Below are positions 36,540 through 46,910 of a stretch of 64,000 nucleotides of DNA, one piece after another; position 1 is the stretch's first letter; each line of letters begins with the position of its first letter. The translations under genes were made by a program, and so were the position numbers. Source of the stretch: Juglans regia (taxonomy: Eukaryota; Streptophyta; Magnoliopsida; Fagales; Juglandaceae); NCBI RefSeq assembly GCF_001411555.2, contig NC_049914.1, positions 15,330,798 to 15,394,797 of the forward strand, given 5' to 3'. The notes under the pieces were generated by a model. It was not told the origin of the DNA. It did no database searches and was given only the letters and a program-made list of their open reading frames with translations.

Positions 36540-37971
36540 GTGAGTTTCTATGCAAGAGAGAGTGAGGTTAAGAGGGCTTTCTTCGTAGATCGCCCTATGA
36601 TTTTTCTTGTCTATAAAGAGTCTTATCTTACTCTTGATGAAACTAACCAGTCTCTTCCTAGTTTGGCTGTTTCTTTGTCGCAGGAGTTTGAGGATGTATT
36701 TCCGGAGGAGATGCAAAATGAGTTGCCACCCATTAGAGGCATTGAGTACCAGTTTGATTTTGTGCCCGGGCTGCTATTCCAAACCGACCAGCCTATAGGA
36801 GTAATCCAGACGAGACAAAGGAGCTTCAGAGGCAAGTTGAGGATTTGATGAGCATGGGGTACGTGAGGGAGAGCATGAGCCCTTGTGCAGTACCAGTGCT
36901 ACTAGTGCCAAAGAAGGATGGGACGTGGAGGATGTGCATTGATTGCAGGGCGGTCAACAATATCACGGTAAAGTATCGACATCCCATTCCTAGATTGGAT
37001 GATATGCTTGATGAATTGCATGGCTCATGTATTTTCAGTAAAATTGATCTTAAAAGTGGGTACCATCAAATTAGAATGAAAGATGGTGATGAATGGAAAA
37101 CTGCTTTTAAGACTAAGTATGGGCTTTATGAATGGTTGGTTATGCTATTTGGACTTACAAATGCGCCCAGTACTTTCATGAGATTAATGAACCATGTCCT
37201 ACGTGCATTCATAGGCAAGTTTGTGGTTGTGTACTTTGATGATATCTTAGTGTACAACAAGAACTTAAATGAACATATTGAGCATTTGAGATATGCGTTT
37301 GATGCGTTGAGATGTGAAAAGTTGTATGCTAATTTCAAGAAATGTGCCTTTTGCATGGAAAAAGTTGTTTTTCTTGGTTATGTTGTTAGTACAAAGTGTA
37401 TTAAGGTGGATGAAGAGAAAGTCAAGGCCATAAGGAGTGGCCAACGCCAAAAAGTATCACTGAGGTAAGAAGCTTTCATGGCTTAGCTAGTTTTATCGGC
37501 GTTTTGTTAAAGACTTCAGTACCATTGCTGCACCACTCACTGAGGTAATTAAAAAGAATGTTGGGTTTCATTGGGGGGCTAATCAAGAGAATGCTTTTGC
37601 CACTATTAAAGGAAGGTTGTGCTCTGCACCTATGTTAGCATTACCTGATTTTAACAAAGCTTCTGAGATGGAATGTGATGCCTCAGGAATAGGGATTGGA
37701 GCCGTTTTGATGCAGGATAGGCGACCCATAGCCTTCTTCAGTGAAAAGTTAAGTGAGGCATCCCTGAAGTACCCTACTTATGACAAAGAGCTTTATGCTC
37801 TTATTCGTGCATTAGAGACTTGGCAGCACTACCTATGGCCAAGGGAATTTATGATCCACACCGATCATGAATCATTGAAGCATCTCAAGGGTCAAGGTAA
37901 GTTGGATAAAATGTATGCTAGATGGATGGAATACATTGAGACCTTTCCCTATGTCATCCATTACAAGTCAA
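36540..37971 (+). pseudogene. Gypsy copy G3 reverse transcriptase and RNase H, truncated
   Basis: After the pre-RT segment [16 protein letters not shown] and a frame change, 36,845-37,468 is a nearly complete [28 protein letters not shown]-like motif ([16 protein letters not shown]), [13 protein letters not shown] and the catalytic YFDDILVY at about 37,230. A frameshift near 37,466 leads to RNase H ([15 protein letters not shown], then [20 protein letters not shown] reading). The copy breaks off in HYKSRKK at about 37,971; the entire integrase is missing. Confidence 0.88.
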
Positions 37972-38430
37972 GGAAAAAACGACACGTGAATCAAGGAAAA
38001 AACGAATGAAACAGTAACTATAAGATAAGATACCAACTAGAATGTATGCAACACCTTTGATGATGATAAGGCTCAAGAAAAAAATCTTAGATTTTTTTTT
38101 TCTTTTCCTTTATTTTCTTTTCTTTTCTTTTTTCTTTCTTTTCACCAACTGATTTGATCACAATCAAGAATAAGCAGTTGAGAAAACCCTAACAATAACT
38201 CAAAAACCCTTGGACAAGTGATATACGGCAGCCTCCAGAACAAGAGATTTCAGCCAACACAAACCCTAGAACAATGAATTTCAGGAACCCTAACAATAGT
38301 GAAGAAATCTGCCAGCCACCACTATTTTTTTTTTTTTTGTAATCAATCCTAGAACAATGAAACCCTAGAATTAAATATGCAAGAAATAAAAGATAGAATT
38401 AGACCTGATTGGAAACCTTGCTCTGAATAC
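37972..38430 (-). mobile_element. Inverted gypsy leader fragment ending at a primer site
   Basis: Its reverse complement matches the G1-G3 leaders, including the pyrimidine/GAAAA tract (38,094-38,150) and TGGTATTCAGAGCAAGG at the right end. There the LTR should follow but the MITE arm begins instead. This is the right edge of the gypsy cluster. Confidence 0.8.
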
Positions 38431-38694
38431 CAAATGAATTGCATGTTTTAATCACTTAAAACAGCTGAAAGTCTACTATTTTAAAAAGCACTAAATTGAA
38501 GCTTTTATTGAAAGCTCCTGCAGATAATTGTATATTTTAAAAAAATTAATGTAACTAGCTTTAAAAGTGCTTTAGATACATGTTTATCAAACAGTAAACA
38601 TCTTTTCAAGTATAGAGCTTATTATTTAAGTTATAAGCAATAAGCCATAAAGTTATAAACTATATTTCCCACCACAATCCCAAACATGCACTTA

Positions 38695-39706
38695 ACATGG
38701 TCAGATGGTGCTTCTTCTACTCAAGGGGGTACATGAGAAGATCTGGATGAGATTGTGGTCTCTACAAGCATCAAATGGAGTGAAGATGTTCATGTGGCAT
38801 GCATGCACTGATGTTCTGTCAACCAGAGTAAATTTACAGAAAAGACGTGTCATTTCAAAATCTGTATGCCCTATTTGCTTAAATGAAGAGGAGACACCAG
38901 ACCATATATTATGGACATGTCCTTCAGCAAGAGATGTGTGGTTGCTTGGTTCTAGATCACTACAAAAAGCCTCAATAACAGCAACTGATTTTTTTGGTAT
39001 TTTTGAACAACTTGTAGATCGACTATCAAGATAGGATTTGGTGTTTTTTTGCTATTTTGGCCACGTTTATTTGGTTCAGAAGAAACTCCCTCATTCATGA
39101 TGGCACTTTCCAGGCCCCAGCCATGGTTTACAAGCAAGCTGTTACACCTTTTGAGAATTTCCAAACTGCAATGCAGCAGCAAAATGTGACTAGAAGTCCT
39201 CATCAACACAGAGCAATGCACTGGGAAACTCTTCCACCACATTGGATTAAAATTAATTGGGATGTGGCAATTAGAAATGGGATCAATAAGATTGGTATTG
39301 GGGTCATCATTAGGGTATGGGTTATGTTCTTGCTAGTTTAATGCAACCCAAGTTCTATTGTGTTGATCTAGCTATTGCAGAAGCTAAGTGTCTACTTACT
39401 ACTGCCAATTTTTGTAAAGAGCTAGATTTGAATTATGTGATTTTCAAAGGGGACTCATGTCAAGTGGTCCAAGCAATGACTAGCACAAGGAAGCAAATTG
39501 TAGAGAAGTTTCATTGTTTTGCTTCAGATTTGCAACAACTAATGGCAAATACAACATGGAAAATTTGACATGTTAAGAGGGAACTTAATGGGGCTGCTCA
39601 CCAATTGGCACAACAAGCTGTCAATATGGAGTATGAATTAATTGATGTTGATTGTGTAGCTAAATGTATTAAAACAATTGTAATGGCTGAGGGCCATGTT
39701 CTATGA
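38695..39706 (+). pseudogene. LINE ORF2, zinc-binding and RNase H part
   Basis: Continues LINE ORF2 after the MITE. Region zf-RVT: KIWMRLWSLQASNGVKMFMW, then CPICLNEEETPDHILWTC at about 38,870-38,915. RNase H (RVT_3): WIKINWDVAIRNGINKIGIG at about 39,240, AEAKCLL, FKGDSCQVVQAM and HVKRELNGAAHQLA at about 39,570-39,610, ending with a TGA at about 39,704. A stop near 39,034, a frameshift near 39,320 and a stop at 39,566 break it. Confidence 0.9.
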
Positions 39707-39755
39707 TTAATGCAAATTATGGTTTGATGTCAAAAAATAAAATAAAAAATAGAAA

Positions 39756-40022
39756 ACCCTTTGACGTAGGAAATCTTCTTGGGCGAGAGAGAGGTGCATG
39801 GGCTACGTGGGTATATCAAGAAGTGTAGGTTTTGATTCATGTGAATATGTTGGCTACAAAACTGAAAGTGTTTCAACTCAATCGAAACTGAGAGACGTGC
39901 CACGGTTACAATATACGAAATCTTTTAGATTAAGAAAAAAGAAATTTTATTTGCTATCTCCAAGCGAGGACTGTGGGTGTAGATCCATTGATATATTTTA
40001 TTAAATGAAAATTATTATAATT
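39756..40022 (-). other. Element A sequence between the LINE and the young copia
   Basis: 267 bases of non-coding DNA that should belong to the TGTAAC-bounded element A. I see no domain or gene. Confidence 0.5.
40018..40022. repeat. TAATT target duplication of the young copia, left
   Basis: Repeated at 47,279-47,283 directly after the 3' LTR. Confidence 0.9.
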
Positions 40023-40425
40023 TATTAGATGGAGGGGCGCCCACATGGGGCTGACCCCCTCCTGCAGTATAACGCATGGCTTTAAACCATGCGTTATTTG
40101 CTTGTAACACATGGCTTAAAGCCATGCGTTACTGCCGTTACACATTGAAATTGAAGGCTGGCCTTTAAGGCCAGCCGTGCATAGGAGGACTATCTCAATT
40201 GTGTTTTTGGCACTATCTGAAAAATAGAAAAAGACTCTCTCTCTTTTTGTTCTCTCTTGATAAAATACTTAGACTGTGGATTGATTAAGTGTTACTCTAG
40301 TTCTATACTACGTAGTACACTTTCACCACTAAGAGGAAACATTTGGAGTTTATCAATCTGGAAAAACTTGTGGAGCAATTCTTTAAGCTGAGCTTGAGGT
40401 ACTTTTTCCGCTGTGCATTCTAACA
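40023..40425 (+). repeat. Young copia 5' LTR
   Basis: 403 bp. Contains inverted repeats around GCATGGCTTTAAACCATGC (about 40,070-40,097) with a second similar stem at about 40,108-40,130, and a perfect palindrome GGCTGGCCTT-T-AAGGCCAGCC at 40,156-40,176. Confidence 0.93.
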
Positions 40426-40438
40426 TTGGTATCAGAGC
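40426..40438 (+). promoter_or_regulatory. Primer binding site (initiator tRNA-Met)
   Basis: TTGGTATCAGAGC immediately after the LTR end CTAACA; complementary to the 3' end of plant initiator tRNA-Met. Confidence 0.92.
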
Positions 40439-40557
40439 TATTTTTTAAATTGCTTCCAGTTTATATTTTTTTTCTCGCATATGCTTGAGATTTATATGGT
40501 GTTCTTTTTTCATCCTTTTTTTTTTTTATTATCTGTTTAAAAAAAAAAAAAAAAGGA

Positions 40558-40705
40558 AGGCGCACCAACGCTGTGGTGCTGCGCTGCACCACAGAGGTGC
40601 AGCGCGCACCAGCGCGGTGCAGAGCGCACCAGCACGCACCAGAGAGGTGCTGCGCGCACCAGAGAGGTGCTGCGCGCACCACGGAGGCGCAGCGCGCACC
40701 GGCAA
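40558..40705 (+). repeat. GC-rich GGTGC/GCACC repeats in the copia leader
   Basis: Tandem units of about 21 bp such as GCACCAGAGAGGTGCTGCGC; each contains the inverted pair GCACC...GGTGC. The leader between the LTR and gag (40,439-41,831) is otherwise AT-rich, with long T and A runs and no gene. Confidence 0.85.
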
Positions 40706-41831
40706 AGGTGGTCGGCAGCATCCTGCTGCTTGGACCGATCATTTCCGCCGCCTGCGGTGCTGCGTGGGAGGCTCCATGGGTGCTGCTTCGAACGGCTACT
40801 GTTCCGTGAACAGTAGCCGAATGGAGGAAGAAGATGACCTAATGGTCATCTGCCTTCCATGGGCTTGGGCCTCACGGCCCAGCCCAAACGTTTTTTTTTT
40901 TTTTTGGTTTTCCTGATGGGCTGGGCTTGGCCCAATTTGTTTTTGGGCCATTCGGCCCTTCAGTGTTTAAAAAAAAAAAAAAAAAACTGGGCATTTTTTT
41001 TTAAAAAAAGGCCCAACTTTTTCAAGCCATTTTTTTTAACAGAAAATAAAAAGAGGGGATGAAATTTGCATGACTTAATATATGCTAAAATATATTGTTA
41101 TAACATGTGATTTTTTATTTAATGTTTTAGATTAAATGTGATCACATATGAATATATAGTTATATTCATGCTATTTTTTTTTATTCCATTATGTTATATT
41201 ACATGTGATCTTTTATTTAATTTGTTATATTAAATGTGATGACATGTATATGTGAATTGAACATGTGGATATGTGATTATTTTATCATCTATGAATGTTA
41301 GGCTTAAATGTTTATACATTAGTCTTTATTGATAAAATAGGAAAATTCCCACTAAGTAGTCTTAGTTAGAATTGTCAATGCACTGTATAGCCAAAAGACC
41401 ACAGTGACTCCAGTAAGAACTGTAAATGCACTGATGGAACAAGAAAAATGGACTGTAATGGTCTTATATGAACCATCTTTGTAGACTGGCCCAACAGGTT
41501 ACTGTGGTTGGAGTAGCTGTCCTTGTAGACTGGCCCAAAAGGTTACTGCGATTTTTAGTAGGTTATGTCTTTACATGTGACTAGGACTAGATGACTACTT
41601 AAGATAGTGGGAGTATAGTTGAGATTTATGATTAATTCTCCCATATGTTTTTTGAATTTGCGCGGGAATTAGGTTAGAAATTTAATAATTGGATATTGTG
41701 GCGCAAGAGATGATTCTGAAGCCTAGCGATTTCTCGATCTTGCGACATGTCTAAATTATTTTTTTTTCTAACTTGGATGGACGCGGCAGATTTCTTAGGT
41801 GTGTGTGTAATATCCCTTCTTTGCGTATTGT

Positions 41832-43190
41832 ATGGAAATGGCATCCAAGAGTATAGTTGCCGATTTAAACAAAGGGGAGAAATTGGATGGGGAGAACTAC
41901 GACATTTGGCATCGCAAGATCCAATATGTTTTAGATGAGCAAGAGGTCTTGGAGGCCTTATCTCACTCCCTTACTAAGCCCGGGGAAGGGACCTCGGAAC
42001 AATACAAAATAGATCAATCAGCCTATGCTCAATGGGCTAAGAAAAGTCGGTGCGCGCGCATAATAATGTTAAGCAGCATGCACAATGATCTAATGTGTGA
42101 GTTCGAGATCTATGACACTGCCCAAAGCATGTGGGAGGCTTTGAAGTTGAAGTTTGGTGGAACTTCAGCCACTAGGTTGCGTGGGTTAACCATGAGGTTT
42201 GACTCCTATAAGATGCGTTCTGACCACACGATGAAGCAGCATCTTAGGGCTATGTCAATCATGATCCGCGAACTTAAGTCGGCAGGAAACAACCTGACTG
42301 ATGAACAGCAAGTCCAGGCAGTGATAAGATCACTGCCGAATTCTTGGGAGAATATGAGCCAGAACTTGACGCATAACGAGAATATCAAAGACTTTGATGA
42401 TGTCTCGCGTCACTTGGAATTGGAGGTTGAGCGCCTAGAGGCTGCCAAGCCCAATCACACGGCCTATGTGGCTGATTCTGGTTCGCGTAAGGCATCAAGG
42501 CCTAAGCGCAAGAAGTCCAAGAATGGGGTAGCTGCTGGACAAATTAAGAAGGTGTCAGGAACTTCTCAGCGCAGCAAGAGGGGCAAGCGCGGGAAGAACA
42601 AGTCGAAATTAGAGTGCTTCAACTGTGGAAAGAATGGCCACTTCGCTCGTGACTACACTGAGCCGAAGAAGGTACACTCTGACTTTTCTCGCATTATTTT
42701 TGTAACTAGCCATGTGATGGTTGCTCACTCCTATCCTGTGTGGACTGTTGATTCAGGAGCGACCGAACACATAGCGCGAGACAGAGTCGGATTTGTTGAG
42801 TATCGCCGGATTCCAGCTGGGAGTCGTGATATCAAGGTGGGGAATGGAGCTAGCGTGGAGGTACTGGGACTTGGTACCTACAAGCTGGACTTGCGGGGTG
42901 GCCGCACTCTTTTCCTTCACAATGTGCTATACGCTCCCGAGATCCGACAAAGCTTACTTTCTGTAGTCACTCTATTAAGACTTGGTTTTCAAATCGTATT
43001 TGAAAACAATTATGTTTCTTTTCATTTGGGCCATGTGTTTTATCGCAATGCTTTTCTTCAAGACGGTTTTATGATTTTGAATTTGGAGTATTCAAATATA
43101 AATGAGTCTATTGCTTTTCTTTCTACATCTGATAATTTGGATTCATATAAATGGCATGCTAGGCTTGGCCATATAGGGAAGATAGAATGA
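41832..43190 (+). CDS. Young copia polyprotein, part 1: gag, zinc knuckle, protease, pre-integrase
   Basis: The start MEMASKSIVADLNKGEKLDG is followed by the UBN2-type gag (WEALKLKFGGTSATRLRGLT, then QAVIRSLPNSWENMSQNL), a basic stretch, the CCHC knuckle CFNCGKNGHFARDY (about residue 258) with tyrosine where the last cysteine is expected, and the protease WTVDSGATEHIA. GAG-pre-integrase begins WHARLGHIGK and the frame closes at a TGA at 43,188. The next frame overlaps by four bases and continues the same polyprotein, so a one-base loss near 43,180 is the likely cause. From family knowledge the products form the virus-like particle and process the polyprotein. Confidence 0.92.
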   Translation: MEMASKSIVADLNKGEKLDGENYDIWHRKIQYVLDEQEVLEALSHSLTKPGEGTSEQYKIDQSAYAQWAKKSRCARIIMLSSMHNDLMCEFEIYDTAQSMWEALKLKFGGTSATRLRGLTMRFDSYKMRSDHTMKQHLRAMSIMIRELKSAGNNLTDEQQVQAVIRSLPNSWENMSQNLTHNENIKDFDDVSRHLELEVERLEAAKPNHTAYVADSGSRKASRPKRKKSKNGVAAGQIKKVSGTSQRSKRGKRGKNKSKLECFNCGKNGHFARDYTEPKKVHSDFSRIIFVTSHVMVAHSYPVWTVDSGATEHIARDRVGFVEYRRIPAGSRDIKVGNGASVEVLGLGTYKLDLRGGRTLFLHNVLYAPEIRQSLLSVVTLLRLGFQIVFENNYVSFHLGHVFYRNAFLQDGFMILNLEYSNINESIAFLSTSDNLDSYKWHARLGHIGKIE

Positions 43191-45832
43191 CTAGGTTAGC
43201 TAGAGAAGGCCTAATAGGCAATCTCGCTAAGGTCATCTTGCCCACATGTGAACATTGTCTAATGGGAAAAGCTAAGAGAAAACCGTTTGGAAAAGCCACA
43301 AGGGCATCTTTTCCACTGCAATTAGTCCACTCAGACATCTGTGGTCCAATGAGTGTGAGGGCAAGACACGGAGGTGTCTACTTCATCACATTTATAGATG
43401 ATTTTTCGCGTTACAGTCATGTCTACTTAATCTCCCATAAGTCTGAAGCATTGGAATGCTTTAGGCAATATCTAAGAATGGTTGAGAATCAGTTAGACAA
43501 GAGTTTAAAAGCTCTAAGAACTGACCGAGGACGAGAATATCTCTCTGAGCAATTTAAAAGGCTCTGTGATGAAAAAGGAATCAAAAGACAGTTGACGATG
43601 CCGAGTACGCCGCAGCAAAATGGCGTGGCGGAAAGGAGAAATCGAACACTGCTTGAGATGGTTAGGTCAATGATGGCGCAAGCAAACCTACCAAATTCTT
43701 TTTGGGGGGATGCACTTTTGACTGCTGCCTACATTCTTAACCGAGTGCCCTCCAAATCAGTAACTTCCACCCCATATGAACTATGGACCGGCGAGAAACC
43801 CAATTTGAGTAACTTGCGGCCATGGAGTTCAACGGGTTTTGTTCACAACCTTTCTCATAAGTATGGGAAGTTAGGCCCTAGAGGGAAGAAGTGTATCTTT
43901 ATAAGGTACTCAGAACACTCTAAAGGGTATGTATTAATAGGTGAACAATCTGATGGAAGTGTGACTGAGATTGAGTCACGAGATGTGGATTTCATTGAAG
44001 ATCAGTTTCCAAGTAGAGGTGAGGTTGATAGGAGTTTAGAACTTCATGAGATTGTGGAACAAGAGGAAAGTGCTCCAAAGAATTTAGTTGAGAATGAGGA
44101 AGAAATTCTTCAAGCTCCTACAAATTATTTGAATCCAAGTGGGAGCACATCACTTGTCAATCAATCACAACAACCTCAGCCGCGTAGAAGCACACGTGAA
44201 AGTGTTCCCCGTCGTCGTTTTGAGATTGAAGGGGAAGCTTTTATGGTTGCTCCGCATGATGATGATGAGCCTAGGACAATTTATGAGGCTCTCTCATCTT
44301 CTACTAAAGATGAGTGGATGAAAGCTCTTAATGATGAGATTGAGTCTATGAAGACTAACCAGGTCTGGGATCTGGTTGATCTACCAATAGGGCGTAAGAC
44401 TATTGGGAACAAATGGGTTCTTAAGGTCAAACGCAAGTCGGATGGATCAATAGATAAGTATAAAGCTTGCTTAGTGGCGAAAGGATATACCCAACAGGAG
44501 GGTATAGACTATGAGGAGACTTTTTCACCAGTGGTGAGGTTTGCCTCAATTCGCCTGATTCTAGCTATAGTAGCAAACATGGATTTGGAACTCTACCAGA
44601 TGGACGTTAAGACAGCATTTCTCAATGGAGAACTAGAGGAGGAGATCTATATGGATCAACCAACGGGTTTTGTGGTCAAAGGTCAAGAGCGCAAAGTGTG
44701 CAAGCTCAAACGATCTATATATGGCCTAAAACAATCATCTAGACAATGGTACCTCAGATTCCATCGAGCCATTCTCTCGAATGGGTTTACGATGATCACA
44801 GAGGATCATTGTGTTTATGTCAAAAGGTCTAAGAAGAGTTTCATTATGTTGTCATTATATGTTGACGACATACTACTAGCTGGAAATGATAAAGGGTTGA
44901 TAGTCGCCACAAAAGAGTGGTTATCCTTCAATTTTGAGATGAAGGATATGGGTGAGGCAGAATACATTCTGGGAGTTAAGATCTACAGAGATCGCTCAAA
45001 GAGACTTTTGTGTTTGTCTCAACAGACTTACATAAAGAAAGTCCTCGAGCGCTTCCTAATGAATGGATGTAAACCCATTGACACCCCTGTTGCAAGGAGC
45101 GAGAACTTGTCTAAAATGATGTGTCCTAAGACTCAAAAAGAAAAAGAAAAGATGGCTCGTGTCCCTTATGCTAATGCTGTGGGTAGTCTGATGTACGCAA
45201 TGATGTGTACTCGGCCTGACATATGCTATGCAGTTGGCTTAGTGAGTAGATTCCAATCAAACCCCGGACTAGCTCACTGGAAAGCGGTCAAAAGGATTAT
45301 GCGATATCTCAAGGGAACTGCGGACTATGTGCTGTGCTATCAGGGTTCAGATTTACAGCTAAGAGGTTACAGTGATGCCGATTGGGGCAGCGACCTAGAT
45401 GAGCGCAAATCAACCACTGGGTATGTCTTTCTGCTCAACCAAGGCGCCATTACATGGAGCAGCAAGAAACAACCCTGTATAGCTTTATCCACCATGGAGG
45501 CAGAATACATAGCTTGTTCTGCAGCAGTTCAAGAAGCTGTTTGGTTACGGAGGTTCCTCAAGCATTTAGACATTGGCACGGATACATCAGATCCAGTGAC
45601 AATATTCTGCGATAGCATGGCAGCTCTCGCATATGCTAAGGACTCAAAGTATCATGGAAGAACCAAACACATAGATATCAGATATCACTACATCAGAGAC
45701 ATGATAGTGCAAAAGGAAGTGGTTCTGAAACATCTTTCTACGAGTCGCATGGTTGCTGATCCCTTAACGAAGCCTATAGCAAGGGATGTCTTCGAGGCTC
45801 ATGTTAGGAATATAGGACTGCGTAGACTATAA
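43187..45832 (+). CDS. Young copia polyprotein, part 2: integrase, reverse transcriptase, RNase H
   Basis: 881 uninterrupted codons. The integrase zinc pair CEHCLMGKAKRKPFG is followed by the core (HSDICGPM, then TDRGREYLSEQF, then the PQQNGVAERRNRTL segment that includes the catalytic glutamate). RT: KWVLKVKRKSDGSIDKYKAC, YQMDVKTAFLNGELEEEIY, YGLKQSSRQW and the catalytic YVDDILLAG near 44,860. RNase H: YSDADWGSDLDERKSTTGY, WSSKKQPCIALSTMEAEY and the terminal TKHIDIRYHYIRD. The order integrase-RT-RNase H defines Ty1-copia. The first methionine here is internal to the ancestral polyprotein, so it is not a natural start. Confidence 0.94.
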   Translation: MTRLAREGLIGNLAKVILPTCEHCLMGKAKRKPFGKATRASFPLQLVHSDICGPMSVRARHGGVYFITFIDDFSRYSHVYLISHKSEALECFRQYLRMVENQLDKSLKALRTDRGREYLSEQFKRLCDEKGIKRQLTMPSTPQQNGVAERRNRTLLEMVRSMMAQANLPNSFWGDALLTAAYILNRVPSKSVTSTPYELWTGEKPNLSNLRPWSSTGFVHNLSHKYGKLGPRGKKCIFIRYSEHSKGYVLIGEQSDGSVTEIESRDVDFIEDQFPSRGEVDRSLELHEIVEQEESAPKNLVENEEEILQAPTNYLNPSGSTSLVNQSQQPQPRRSTRESVPRRRFEIEGEAFMVAPHDDDEPRTIYEALSSSTKDEWMKALNDEIESMKTNQVWDLVDLPIGRKTIGNKWVLKVKRKSDGSIDKYKACLVAKGYTQQEGIDYEETFSPVVRFASIRLILAIVANMDLELYQMDVKTAFLNGELEEEIYMDQPTGFVVKGQERKVCKLKRSIYGLKQSSRQWYLRFHRAILSNGFTMITEDHCVYVKRSKKSFIMLSLYVDDILLAGNDKGLIVATKEWLSFNFEMKDMGEAEYILGVKIYRDRSKRLLCLSQQTYIKKVLERFLMNGCKPIDTPVARSENLSKMMCPKTQKEKEKMARVPYANAVGSLMYAMMCTRPDICYAVGLVSRFQSNPGLAHWKAVKRIMRYLKGTADYVLCYQGSDLQLRGYSDADWGSDLDERKSTTGYVFLLNQGAITWSSKKQPCIALSTMEAEYIACSAAVQEAVWLRRFLKHLDIGTDTSDPVTIFCDSMAALAYAKDSKYHGRTKHIDIRYHYIRDMIVQKEVVLKHLSTSRMVADPLTKPIARDVFEAHVRNIGLRRL

Positions 45833-46910
45833 ATGTAATTTGTGTTTCAAATGACATAAAGATGTAACATTTCCTTTGGGATATTAATACAATATGATTC
45901 AGTTCTTGTCTTTATCGTATTGTTTTTTAATACACACACACAAGATATGTCAACAGGCTTAGATCGGCTCACTCACACGAGCGATCGCCTCTAGCACTTA
46001 AGTAGCGAGTAGAGATGAGACATTGTGTCCCTAGGTACTTGTCCAAAGGGATAAGTTGGTTGACACAAAGTTATGTCGCCTTAGTGGGAGCTAAGATGAG
46101 GTCCATTGATAGGACTATGCATGGGTTACCCTACCATCCATGTAACCTGTAGTAAGCCAGATGCGAGTTCCTCTTTGACGCCTTAGAGACGTGCAAATTG
46201 AGGAATTCGGGTTAGACGCTTAAGGAGCGGCTAGACTGAGATCTGTACGGTGTTGATATAGACATATGCTCTTTAAGAAAGAGAAATCCACCGTAGCATG
46301 TGTTTCATACTATATGTGCTTATACGACCATATGAGTAAGTGAGTAAAATGTTTCCCTCTTTCTCACTGTGTGAGTCTCATTTCTTAAAAAATGTCCTTT
46401 ACTTTTAACTATGTCACGAGATGGAGGTTGTGATGTTTGCTACTTTGACATGCTATCTATGGCCATGATTGATACGGTCTAAAGATGCATTGTTGGGAAA
46501 GCAGTTCGACCAAAATTGAGTGATATGAGTGTAAAGGGAAGACTATTCAATATCGTATCTTCGATAGTGTTTGCTGACGTCATACAAATGACGCTACATC
46601 TTGGTAGCGGCTAAAAGTTGTGAACACATTGAAATATTTGGAGGTAATCAAGCATTGTTCTGAGTTTTTTAAACTCAAGAGGGTTCGAAAATGCTAGATC
46701 TTGATGCGATCGAATAAGTCTAGGACATGACCAGACACGTTAGGGATGTTACTATATGCTGGTCTTCTCTGGGAGAGATTTGGTGTATGTACTCCCTCCT
46801 TTCTACAGATGTGCTTGGTGGTCGCACGGTCTATTTATTTGTATGAACAAGATTGAGAATATTAGAGAGATGCTGACCTGGGGTCATGCCCACTGTGTGC
46901 GAGTGGGAGA
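45833..46910 (+). other. Young copia 3' untranslated region with polypurine tract
   Basis: A 1.08-kb non-coding stretch between the RNase H stop and the 3' LTR, ending in GAGTGGGAGA (about 46,901-46,910), the probable plus-strand primer. Small open frames here have no domain. Confidence 0.8.

Larger units (their letters stand above)
25036..38691. mobile_element. PIF/Harbinger (Tourist-like) MITE split by gypsy elements
   Basis: The left arm (25,036-25,135) begins GAGCCTGTTTGAGATTG. The right arm (38,431-38,691) ends CAATCCCAAACATGCAC, whose complement GTGCATGTTTGGGATTG matches the left end. The arms are AT-rich and total about 360 bp once the gypsy cluster is removed. The MITE interrupts LINE ORF2 precisely, since the LINE frame resumes at 38,695. 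A related right end occurs at 50,283. Confidence 0.75.
20100..39755 (+). mobile_element. Full-length but degenerate LINE retrotransposon, split by a MITE
   Basis: In order: a GC-rich 5' UTR with three repeats of a GTGCTCTGTTtTGA motif (20,186, 20,350 and 20,470), ORF1 (20,640), ORF2 endonuclease and RT (21,939-25,035), a 13.7-kb insertion, ORF2 zinc-binding and RNase H parts (38,695-39,706), and an A-rich tail at about 39,733-39,755. The 5' limit is approximate. I could not find a target duplication. The element sits inside the TGTAAC-bounded element A. Confidence 0.85.

Noticed and set aside
40485..41062. Ala/His/Arg-rich frames up to 143 codons
   Set aside because: Products of the GC-rich leader repeats of the young copia element.
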